Assembly: GCA_004293385.1 (NCBI GenBank)
Contig: RDYO01000080.1
Location: forward strand, 1 to 12,876
Length of the DNA stretch: 12,876 bases
DNA from: Verrucomicrobiota bacterium
GTDB taxonomy: Bacteria; Verrucomicrobiota; Verrucomicrobiia; Opitutales; UBA953
Direction of reading: 5' to 3'
The position numbers and the translations under genes are program-made. Position 1 is the stretch's first letter; every line of letters starts with the position of its first letter. Below the pieces are notes generated by a model that worked only from the letters and a program-made list of their open reading frames with translations, was not told where the DNA came from and searched no databases. Positions 7,390 to 12,876 of the stretch are shown here, in pieces.

Positions 7390-8283
7390 TCACACCTTGG
7401 ACACCGGCTCATCATCGTCGTCGGGAGCCGGGTCCATTTCACTCTTCTTCAGTAAGAAGGCGTGACGGAAAAGACTGTAGACCACGTATCCGAGGAAGAC
7501 CGCCGGGAAGGAGTACTGAGGGTAACGGAAGATGACCGCTCCCAGGATGATGATCAGGATGAACCCCCGGGTCTTGGCGCGGGCAGTCCAGTCGAGCTTC
7601 TTGAAGCTCGGGAAGCGCACGTTGCTGACCATCAGGAAGGAGATGATCAGCATGACCGGCAGGAGGACCCACGGCCAGTGCTGCACGGCTTGCTCGAAGG
7701 GGTCTTTCTGTCCCGGAGAGACCATCATGTCGGAAAGCACCAGGACAAGGGAGGCGATCATGCCGGCGGCGGCGGGCGAAGGCAGGCCGACGAAATCGCC
7801 CCCGGCGGCGCGTTTTTCGTTACCAGGTACCAAGGGGTTGGTGAGGACGTTGAAGCGGGCCAGGCGAACGCCAGCGCAGAGTAGGTAGATGAAGGCGAGG
7901 AGCCAGGTGACCAGCTGGACGTTGGCCGTGACCTCAGGCTTGATGACCAGGAAGCAGGCCATCAAGGCCGGCGCGACCCCGAAAGAGACCGTATCCGCGA
8001 TGGAATCGAACTCGGCTCCGAAGAGGGATTCACGCTTGGTGGCGCGGGCTACCCGACCGTCGAAGAGATCGCAGACACAGGCGAAAAGGATGAACCAGAC
8101 CGCCATACGATAGTGATCTGCTCGCCCGTCCGGGGTCAGCGAGGTGAAGCGCGCTTCGATGCAGTTCTTGATGGCCAGGAAGCCGCAGAGCATGTTGCCG
8201 GCCGTGAACAGGTTCGGCAGCAGGTAGATCCGCGCCGCCTCCTCAGGCGAGGCATACGGGCGTTTTTCGGGAGGGGTGGTCAC
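7390..8283 (-). CDS. pssA: CDP-diacylglycerol-serine O-phosphatidyltransferase
   Basis: 297 residues from a GTG at 8281-8283. It makes phosphatidylserine, the precursor of phosphatidylethanolamine, from CDP-diacylglycerol and serine in the cytoplasmic membrane. The CDP-alcohol phosphatidyltransferase signature is complete at 72-97: Asp72, Asp75-Gly76, Ala79-Arg80, Gly89, Asp93 and Asp97, with exact D-x2-DG-x2-AR-x8-G-x3-D-x3-D spacing. Several hydrophobic helices surround it (about 59-75, 100-115, 122-142, 170-188, 205-220, 240-255 and 258-275). The tail is acidic (PAPDDDDEP). This is the membrane-embedded type II synthase, not the E. coli PLD-type enzyme. A related synthase with another alcohol is possible, but LPNLFTAGNMLCGF (22-35) near the N-terminus is typical of serine enzymes. 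The GTG lies 2 bases after the RelE-like stop, so translation is probably coupled. Confidence 0.9.
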   Translation of the reverse strand: MTTPPEKRPYASPEEAARIYLLPNLFTAGNMLCGFLAIKNCIEARFTSLTPDGRADHYRMAVWFILFACVCDLFDGRVARATKRESLFGAEFDSIADTVSFGVAPALMACFLVIKPEVTANVQLVTWLLAFIYLLCAGVRLARFNVLTNPLVPGNEKRAAGGDFVGLPSPAAAGMIASLVLVLSDMMVSPGQKDPFEQAVQHWPWVLLPVMLIISFLMVSNVRFPSFKKLDWTARAKTRGFILIIILGAVIFRYPQYSFPAVFLGYVVYSLFRHAFLLKKSEMDPAPDDDDEPVSKV

Positions 8284-8285
8284 GG

Positions 8286-8642
8286 TCAGGACTTCGGGGG
8301 TTCGTCGAGGTATTTCCAGAAACCGCCTTCTTGTTCGATCCGCGCCTCGTCTTCCGGGAAGGGCAGGTGCGATCGGAACGCGAAGTCGGCGTAGGTGTGC
8401 TTATGGAGCACGTAATGGGCGAGCAGCGAGCCTTCGCTGGCTTCGAAATAGATGCGGAACTCACCGACGCGGAGCCGGTGATAAGTGTGGCCGCCGCGGC
8501 GGACGGTGCCGAGTTCGGAGCTGCCGCGCAGGAGCTCTTCGGCGGTGAGCGAAGTGAACGCTTCGACGACATCCATCTGCTCCAAGGTCGGCAGCTTCGC
8601 GAGCTCGCGCATCGCCTGGTCGCTGAAATTCACTTGGTACAT
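8286..8642 (-). CDS. RelE/ParE-superfamily-like protein (solitary)
   Basis: 118 residues from the ATG at 8640-8642. The N-terminus (YQVNFSDQAMRELAKLP) and the central strand pattern TYHRLRVGEFRIYFEA (53-68) match the toxin fold of RelE/ParE-type proteins, in which a small basic alpha/beta domain binds ribosomes or gyrase. A C-terminal extension of about 28 residues (90-118) carries charged and aromatic residues. No small antitoxin gene is adjacent. The neighbours are a tyrosine phosphatase 40 bases upstream and pssA 2 bases downstream, both apparently housekeeping. This looks like a fixed chromosomal relative, perhaps domesticated or with another role, rather than a mobile toxin-antitoxin pair. 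Toxic activity cannot be inferred; the fold assignment is by motif reading only. Confidence 0.65.
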   Translation of the reverse strand: MYQVNFSDQAMRELAKLPTLEQMDVVEAFTSLTAEELLRGSSELGTVRRGGHTYHRLRVGEFRIYFEASEGSLLAHYVLHKHTYADFAFRSHLPFPEDEARIEQEGGFWKYLDEPPKS

Positions 8643-8682
8643 CGGTGTGGTCGAGCAAACGAGGCGGGCGTCTGCACCGCAA

Positions 8683-9150
8683 TCATTCAGTTGTCCGCGC
8701 CCAGGTCGAGACGTGCCGTAAGGTCTGTTTTTCCACCAAATCCAGCACTTTTTCGAAATCGTCGCTTTCGCCGTAATAGGGATCGGGCAACGCGACGTCG
8801 CCGAGGAAGAGCGCCAGCCGATGATGTTGTTCGGGCGGACAACGCCGACGGAGTTCGCGCAGGTTGAGTTCGTCGGCGGCGAGGATCAGATCGAATGCGT
8901 GGAAATCGGAAGCGTGCACCTGGCGGGCGCGTAGCGCCGACAGGTCATACCCTCGGTCCCGCGCGTGTCGCACGGAGCGTGGATCCGGCGCGTCGCCGAT
9001 GTGATAGTTCTCGGTCCCGGCGGAATCGAATTCGATGTTCAGGCCGGCTTGCCGGGCCTTCACGCGCAGGACCTCTTCCGCCGTCGGTGAGCGGCAGATG
9101 TTGCCCATGCAGACCAGGAGCACCCGACGGGGCCGACCGACCTTGGCCAC
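8683..9150 (-). CDS. Low-molecular-weight protein tyrosine phosphatase
   Basis: 155 residues from a GTG at 9148-9150. The phosphate-binding loop CMGNICRS (Cys14 nucleophile to Arg20, CX5R then Ser21) lies right at the N-terminus, as usual for this family. DSAGTENYHIGDAPDPRS (42-59) is the typical next block, and LPDPYYG (121-127) supplies the general acid Asp123. The fold is shared with arsenate reductases, but the Asp-Pro-Tyr motif favours a tyrosine phosphatase. In many bacteria such enzymes dephosphorylate BY-kinases that control polysaccharide export, or act on arginine phosphates; no kinase is adjacent here. The gene begins 3 bases after the DUF5069 stop and ends 40 bases before the RelE-like gene. 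Confidence 0.9.
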   Translation of the reverse strand: MAKVGRPRRVLLVCMGNICRSPTAEEVLRVKARQAGLNIEFDSAGTENYHIGDAPDPRSVRHARDRGYDLSALRARQVHASDFHAFDLILAADELNLRELRRRCPPEQHHRLALFLGDVALPDPYYGESDDFEKVLDLVEKQTLRHVSTWARTTE

Positions 9151-9153
9151 GGC

Positions 9154-9609
9154 TCAGACCTTGCCGCCGAAGCTCTGGTGGTCGTCCAGATCGAGGACGT
9201 CGAACCAGGTGACGATGTCCTCGCGCTTGGCGCCAGCCGGGGTCGAGGACTGGTATTCGCTCACCTTGGCTCGGCCCCCCGGGGCGCTGGGCGCACGCTG
9301 CTCGTGGAAGGCGCTGAAGGCCGCGATTTCATAGGCCTGACGGGGCTTCTTGGCATTAGCCATCATCCAGGCGAGGATCTCGCCGTCACCTAAACCATTG
9401 TCAATCTGCGTCTTAAGGGCATCCGCCTCGATTCCGAGGAAGTCCAGGACATTGCGGTCCAGCGAGCATCCGTACGTATATTCGCCATTTTTACCGGCTT
9501 TCGTCGCCCGTGCCTTGTCGATCATGCGCGGGAGGATGACCAGGCCGCCGAGGCGAACCCGGGGGCTGCGAGGGGGGTGCTGGGTGAGGTCGTAGAGGTC
9601 GTGGGCCAT
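9154..9609 (-). CDS. DUF5069 family protein
   Basis: 151 residues from the ATG at 9607-9609. A TTG at 9648 would add 13 residues, but the family begins close to the motif at residues 6-18, so the ATG is preferred. Conserved-looking blocks are DLTQHPPRSPRVRLGG (7-22), LVILPRMIDKARA (23-35), GEYTYGCSLD (42-51) and LDFLGI (55-60), then a helical half with the motif DGEILAWM (about 75-82). This matches my recollection of DUF5069, a small soluble protein of unknown function frequent in Verrucomicrobiota and related groups. It has no signal peptide or membrane segment. Gaps of 3 and 40 bases link it to the phosphatase and RelE-like genes, so it is probably the first gene of the minus-strand operon ending with pssA. 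I do not know its function. Confidence 0.75.
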   Translation of the reverse strand: MAHDLYDLTQHPPRSPRVRLGGLVILPRMIDKARATKAGKNGEYTYGCSLDRNVLDFLGIEADALKTQIDNGLGDGEILAWMMANAKKPRQAYEIAAFSAFHEQRAPSAPGGRAKVSEYQSSTPAGAKREDIVTWFDVLDLDDHQSFGGKV

Positions 9610-9706
9610 AGGTAAGCCAGAAATTACCCCCCTCCCCTGCTTTCGCAAGAAAACAGGTTGTTTTGGAGGTTTGCCAAAATGTCACACCGCTATTTATTCC
9701 TATGGT
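9610..9706. promoter_or_regulatory. Divergent control region between DUF5069 operon and ccsA/hemA operon
   Basis: 97 bases with AT content well above the flanking genes, between two divergent operons, so promoters for both are expected here. On the minus strand, TTGGCA (9672-9677) resembles a -35 hexamer, but its downstream -10 is weak. On the plus strand, TTGCCA (9671-9676) with TTATTC (9694-9699) 17 bases later is a weak candidate. The region also contains the GGAGGT-preceded leader ORF and an inverted repeat, listed separately. Confidence 0.4.
9661..9679. repeat. Short inverted repeat around GGAGGT
   Basis: TTTTGG (9661-9666) and CCAAAA (9674-9679) are perfect complements with a 7-base spacer. 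The GGAGGT (9665-9670) lies partly in the left arm and partly in the loop, so a hairpin in the plus-strand RNA would partly occlude it. It could equally be a protein operator in the divergent control region. With 6-base arms, chance is a real possibility. Confidence 0.4.
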
Positions 9707-9735
9707 ATGTTCCCCTTGGCCGCAGCGCTCGCTGA
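9679..9735 (+). CDS. Possible 18-residue leader peptide ahead of ccsA/hemX
   Basis: An ATG at 9679 lies 8 bases after a perfect GGAGGT (9665-9670), the only consensus Shine-Dalgarno with good spacing that I noticed in the window. It opens an 18-codon ORF, MSHRYLFLWYVPLGRSAR, ending at TGA 9733-9735. The frame differs from the membrane-protein gene, whose ATG at 9707 lies inside this ORF. Reading the leader would carry ribosomes past that start, so it could couple or compete with translation of the haem operon. The peptide is rich in aromatic residues and arginine and has no known family. Alternatives are chance, or a frame difference at the true start of the membrane protein. Confidence 0.35.
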   Translation: MSHRYLFLWYVPLGRSAR

Positions 9736-10534
9736 GCATCCCCTCACCCGGGAATGCCTGCTGGGTTGTGCCGCCGTCTTTCTGGCCGCGGCTCTCTTGG
9801 ATGGGCTGGCGGCTAAAGACGCTTCCGGACGCTGGCCGACGGCCGGCCTCTGGTTGCTCCGCGGAGGTTGGATCATGCTCACCACGATGCTGGCTTACCA
9901 AGGCCTGCGGACCCACGCCTTGCCGATCAGCAGCGCGGCGGAGCTCCTGCTTGCCATCGCCTGGGGTCTCTCGGGCCTGGCCCTCTTCCTGGACCTGACC
10001 TTCACGCATCGTCTGCCGACCTGGGTGATCGCCGGCGCGACGACGGGTTGTCTCGTCGCGGCCGCCTTTCTGGGTGTCGTCGGCCAGCCGACCGATCACT
10101 CGGACAAGCCGCTGATCGTCATCCATGTCGGCGCGGCCGTCCTCGCCTACTGCGTGCTCGGAGCGCAGGCGTTGAACTCCGCCGCCTATCTCCTGCAAGA
10201 CCGCGCGCTGGCCCGTCGTGAGTTCGGCGGGATCTACGCTTTGCTGCCGGCGTTGGTGCCGCTCGATCGCATCGGCGGCCAGCTCATGGGCGCCGCCGTC
10301 TGGCTGCTCGGCCTTTCGCTGGTGATCGGCGCGACCGACTGGGCGCAGCGCGACCTCGCGCTCGTCGCCTTGCCTAAGCTCGGCGCCGCGTTGCTCACCT
10401 GGGTCGCCTGCCTCTTCGTCACCGTCCAGCGTCGCCGTCATCGCCTCGCTGGTTCGGCCTACGCCCGCGCCTCCTTGGTCGTCTTCGTCCCCGCGCTCAT
10501 CGCGCTCTATCTCTCGCTCCCTTCCGCCCGATGA
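9707..10534 (+). CDS. CcsA/HemX-like polytopic membrane protein
   Basis: 275 residues from the ATG at 9707. A TTG at 9671 is also in frame but sits directly against GGAGGT, too close for initiation from it. About eight membrane helices are visible (roughly 16-33, 50-66, 77-97, 105-125, 136-158, 190-210, 220-240 and 254-271). The order resembles the cytochrome c assembly family (CcsA, HemX): ISSAAELLLAIAWG (74-87), HVGAAVLAYCVLGAQALNSA (140-159) with His140, and LDRIGGQLMGAAVWLLG (186-202). The segment after WAQ (212-214), where CcsA proteins carry the tryptophan-rich haem motif ending in WDPKE, reads RDLALVALPK and lacks it. It therefore looks more like HemX, which in Bacillus influences HemA levels, than a cytochrome c synthetase. 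Its stop overlaps the hemA ATG (ATGA), which supports the HemX view. Confidence 0.75.
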   Translation: MFPLAAALAEHPLTRECLLGCAAVFLAAALLDGLAAKDASGRWPTAGLWLLRGGWIMLTTMLAYQGLRTHALPISSAAELLLAIAWGLSGLALFLDLTFTHRLPTWVIAGATTGCLVAAAFLGVVGQPTDHSDKPLIVIHVGAAVLAYCVLGAQALNSAAYLLQDRALARREFGGIYALLPALVPLDRIGGQLMGAAVWLLGLSLVIGATDWAQRDLALVALPKLGAALLTWVACLFVTVQRRRHRLAGSAYARASLVVFVPALIALYLSLPSAR

Positions 10535-11571
10535 GCGACCGCGTCCGCAATCTCGTGGCGCTCAGCGCCACCCATCGTACCGCTGGCCTCGATGAGCGCG
10601 CGGCCTTCACCGTGCCCGCCGGCGGCGCCGAGGCTTTCTATGCCGCCGCGCGCGAGGCGGGTCTCGCCGAAGCGGTGCTGCTCGCCACCTGCAATCGGCT
10701 CGAAGCCTACGGCGTCGGCGACGAAGCCGCCGCGCTCCATGTGCGCAGCGCGCTCATCAAGGCGACGGGCGCCGCGCCCGCGGTCCTCGACCAGCATCTC
10801 CGTCCCGTGCCCGGCCTCGAGGCCGTCGAGCATCTCTTCGCCGTCGTCTCCGGACTCGAATCCCAGATGGTGGGCGAGGTCGAGATCGCCGGTCAGGTGA
10901 AGGACGCTTACGCCGACGCGCTCGCCCGTGGCATGACGGGCCCGGTGCTGAACCGTGTCTTCCAGCGCGCCTTCCAGGCCGGAGCCTGGGCGCGCACGCA
11001 TACCGGCATCTCGCAAGGCCAGGTCAGCCTCGGCAACGTCGCCGTCGAACTCGCCCAGCGTGTGTTCGGTTCGCTCGACGAGGCCCGCGTGCTGGTGCTC
11101 GGTACCGGCGACGTCGGCCGGCAGGTCGTGCAGGCCCTCGTCTCGCGCGGCGCCGCGCAGGTCTCGGTCGCCTCCCGTACTTTTGATAACGCCCGCGTGC
11201 TCGCCGAAGAGTTTGCGGGTTCCTCGCTCACGCTCGCCGACGCGCTCCGGCAGGCGCATGCGCACGACGTGATCGTCGGCTGCGCCACGGTCGAACGCGC
11301 CCTCCTCGACGCCGTCGCCCTCCGCGAGTCCGTCGCCCGCCGTCAAGGCCGCCCGCTGCTCCTCGTCGACCTCGGCGTGCCGCGCAATTTCGACGTCGCC
11401 GCCCGTTCGCTCGAAGGCGCCTATCTCTGCGACCTCGACGACCTCGCGGCCGTCTCCAACGCCAACCTCAAGGCCCGTCTCGCCGAAGTAGACCGCGCCC
11501 GCGCGGCCCTGGCGGAGAAGGCGGCGCGCGCCTGGGGCGCCGCCAACCATCAAGCCTCCCCGGAAGCCTGA
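10531..11571 (+). CDS. hemA: Glutamyl-tRNA reductase
   Basis: 346 residues. It reduces glutamyl-tRNA(Glu) to glutamate-1-semialdehyde with NADPH, the first committed step of the C5 route to haem and other tetrapyrroles. Evidence: LLATCNRLEAY (50-60) with the catalytic-type Cys54; HLFAVVSGLESQMVGEVEIA (101-120); GQVKDAYADA (121-130); RTHTGISQGQVSLGN (155-169); the nucleotide-binding loop GTGDVG (191-196); and VDLGVPRNFD (279-288). These cover the catalytic and NADPH domains. The typical enzyme is about 420 residues and ends in a dimerisation domain; here only about 35-40 residues follow the NADPH domain, so that domain is missing or minimal. The ATG overlaps the CcsA/HemX stop (ATGA), and the response regulator begins 3 bases after its TGA. 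HemA is the usual control point of the pathway. Confidence 0.92.
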   Translation: MSDRVRNLVALSATHRTAGLDERAAFTVPAGGAEAFYAAAREAGLAEAVLLATCNRLEAYGVGDEAAALHVRSALIKATGAAPAVLDQHLRPVPGLEAVEHLFAVVSGLESQMVGEVEIAGQVKDAYADALARGMTGPVLNRVFQRAFQAGAWARTHTGISQGQVSLGNVAVELAQRVFGSLDEARVLVLGTGDVGRQVVQALVSRGAAQVSVASRTFDNARVLAEEFAGSSLTLADALRQAHAHDVIVGCATVERALLDAVALRESVARRQGRPLLLVDLGVPRNFDVAARSLEGAYLCDLDDLAAVSNANLKARLAEVDRARAALAEKAARAWGAANHQASPEA

Positions 11572-11574
11572 ACC

Positions 11575-12876
11575 ATGAAGCCCACGGTACTCATCGTCGA
11601 CGACGAGAAGAACATCCGCGAAGGCCTTCGCGCGGCGCTCGAAGACCGCTACGAGACTTTCGTCGCCAAAGACGCCGCGGAAGCGGCGCGCCTCATGCAG
11701 GATGTGCCGCCCGACGCCGTGCTCACCGACCTCCGTATGGCGGGCGAAGACGGCATGGCGGTGATCGACCGCGCGTTGAAGCTCCCGCACCAGCCGGTCT
11801 GCATCATGATGACGGCTTACGGCGACGTGGAGACCGCGGTCACGGCGATGAGCCGCGGCGCCTATTGGTTCTTCCAGAAGCCGGTCGACCTGCGTCAGGT
11901 GGAGCTCGTGCTCGAGCGCGGCCTGAAGGCGCGGACGACCGAGAAGGAGGTCGTGACGCTCAAGGCCCGCCTCGACCGTAAGTTCTCCCTCGGGGAAGTC
12001 GTCGGATCCTCCGCCTCCCTCCAGCACTCGATCGAACAGGTTCGCTCGGTCGCATCTTCCAATGCGACCGTCCTCCTCCTCGGCGAGACCGGCACGGGCA
12101 AAGAACTCTTCGCCCAGATGATCCATCAGGCGAGCCAGCGCGCGAAGGGGCCGTTCATGGCCGTGCATTGCGCCGCGATCCCGGCCAACCTCCTGGAATC
12201 GGAACTTTTCGGCCACGAGAAAGGCGCCTTCACCGGCGCCAACGAACGACGTGTCGGCCGCTTCGAATCGGCTGACGGCGGCACGCTCTTCCTCGACGAA
12301 ATCGGGGAGATCGACGCCACGACCCAGGTGAAGCTGCTGCGCTTCCTTGAGACCCGCGCGGTCGAGCGCCTCGGCTCGCACCGCCCGATCGCCCTGGACC
12401 TGCGTCTGGTCTGCGCCACGAACCGTGACCTCCAGCAGATGGTGAAGGAAGGCAAGTTCCGCGAAGACCTCTACTACCGCCTCTCGGTGGTCCCGCTGCG
12501 CCTTCCGCCGCTGCGCGAGCGTACCGATGATATCCCGCTCCTGCTCGCGCACTACCTTGAGCGTTTCGCCAAAGAGAACGGCGCCACGGCGCCGAGACTC
12601 TCACCCGAGGCGCTGGCGGTATTCGTCCGCTATCCGTGGCCGGGTAATATCCGCGAACTGCGTAACGCGTGCGAAAACCTCGCGGTGCTCCGCGCTGGCA
12701 AGACGGTCGGCCCCGCCGACCTCGACCCGCGCTTCAGCGCTCCCGCCATCTCCGCCGGCGTGGCCGCGCCGGCCTTGGGCGCTTCGGGCAACCTCGACCG
12801 TACCTTGACCGAGAAGCAGCTGCTCAAGCAGGCGCTCGCCGCCGCGGCGGGCAATCGCACGCGCGCCGCGGAGCTC
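11575..12876 (+). CDS. Sigma-54-dependent NtrC-family response regulator, C-terminus cut
   Basis: 434 codons are present, in frame to the last base of the window and open at the right edge. Receiver domain 1 to about 120: Asp9-Asp10, phospho-acceptor Asp52 (LTDLRM), Thr80 (MMTAY) and Lys102-Pro103. AAA+ domain about 137-375: Walker A GETGTGKE (150-157), GAFTGA (197-202, the sigma-54 contact loop, intact), Walker B GGTLFLDE (215-222), arginine-finger region FREDLYYRLS (275-284) and YPWPGNIREL (633-type motif of the family) at 353-362. The C-terminal Fis-type helix-turn-helix begins with QLLKQALAAAAGNRTRAAEL (415-434) and is cut at the window edge, so perhaps 20-30 residues are missing. It activates RNA polymerase-sigma-54 after phosphorylation by a histidine kinase not seen here. 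GGAAG 8 bases before the ATG is a fair ribosome site. Cotranscription with hemA is likely; its targets are unknown. Confidence 0.92.
   Translation, partial: MKPTVLIVDDEKNIREGLRAALEDRYETFVAKDAAEAARLMQDVPPDAVLTDLRMAGEDGMAVIDRALKLPHQPVCIMMTAYGDVETAVTAMSRGAYWFFQKPVDLRQVELVLERGLKARTTEKEVVTLKARLDRKFSLGEVVGSSASLQHSIEQVRSVASSNATVLLLGETGTGKELFAQMIHQASQRAKGPFMAVHCAAIPANLLESELFGHEKGAFTGANERRVGRFESADGGTLFLDEIGEIDATTQVKLLRFLETRAVERLGSHRPIALDLRLVCATNRDLQQMVKEGKFREDLYYRLSVVPLRLPPLRERTDDIPLLLAHYLERFAKENGATAPRLSPEALAVFVRYPWPGNIRELRNACENLAVLRAGKTVGPADLDPRFSAPAISAGVAAPALGASGNLDRTLTEKQLLKQALAAAAGNRTRAAEL

Noticed and set aside
8286..8682. A complete type II toxin-antitoxin module around the RelE-like gene.
   Set aside because: Both adjacent genes are recognisable enzymes, and the 40-base gap upstream cannot encode an antitoxin.
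9610..9648. TTG start for the DUF5069 gene.
   Set aside because: The added 13 residues are not family-like, there is no ribosome site, and the ATG at 9609 lies just before the conserved motif.
10507..12552. A 681-codon open frame on the minus strand opposite hemA and the response regulator.
   Set aside because: Same cause: antisense to conserved proteins, repetitive Glu/Arg/Gly-rich composition, no recognisable domain.
1..12876. Mobile elements, CRISPR arrays, tRNA or rRNA genes.
   Set aside because: No transposase, terminal repeats, spaced direct repeats, cloverleaf or rRNA-like stretch was recognised; the window is almost fully coding with uniform composition.

Overview
The window is high-GC bacterial chromosome packed with housekeeping genes in short operons. 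There is no phage, insertion sequence, CRISPR array, tRNA or rRNA that I can see. The gene content suggests a Verrucomicrobiota member, perhaps Opitutae-like: a tyrA / aroA-cmk / plsC run, a membrane protein ending in a formylglycine-generating-enzyme-type (SUMF) domain, DUF5069, a CcsA/HemX-HemA pair, and few Shine-Dalgarno sequences. This assignment comes from protein character alone, not from a database match.

Layout, left to right. (1) Bases 1-2388, minus strand: a SUMF-domain membrane protein, then 32 bases on a FlaA1/CapD-like nucleotide-sugar dehydratase/epimerase that runs off the left edge with only its N-terminal 199 residues present. (2) 2478-6003, plus strand: prephenate dehydrogenase (tyrA), a 677-residue EPSP synthase-CMP kinase fusion (aroA-cmk) and a 1-acylglycerol-3-phosphate acyltransferase (plsC), joined by two ATGA stop/start overlaps. 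(3) 6013-9609, minus strand, transcribed right to left: DUF5069 protein, low-molecular-weight protein tyrosine phosphatase, solitary RelE/ParE-like protein and phosphatidylserine synthase (pssA). A 249-base spacer follows, then the DNA polymerase sliding clamp dnaN, which converges on plsC with 9 bases between them. (4) 9707-12876, plus strand: a CcsA/HemX-like membrane protein, glutamyl-tRNA reductase (hemA) and a sigma-54-dependent NtrC-type response regulator cut by the right edge.

Functionally, the window joins aromatic amino acid synthesis (tyrA, aroA), nucleotide supply (cmk), phospholipid synthesis (plsC and pssA, in different operons), replication (dnaN), the first committed step of tetrapyrrole synthesis (hemA with a HemX-like partner) and cell-surface glycan synthesis.

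The points most worth a second look are: the aroA-cmk fusion; the spacer upstream of dnaN, with opposed DnaA-box-like sequences and a 10-bp AT palindrome; an 18-codon leader ORF with the window's only perfect GGAGGT, set in a small inverted repeat and overlapping the ccsA/hemX start; a CcsA-family protein that lacks the tryptophan-rich haem motif; an unusually short HemA; a RelE-like protein with no antitoxin; and a SUMF domain without cysteines. I see no clear new multi-gene system. This is mostly core genome with a few unusual architectures.
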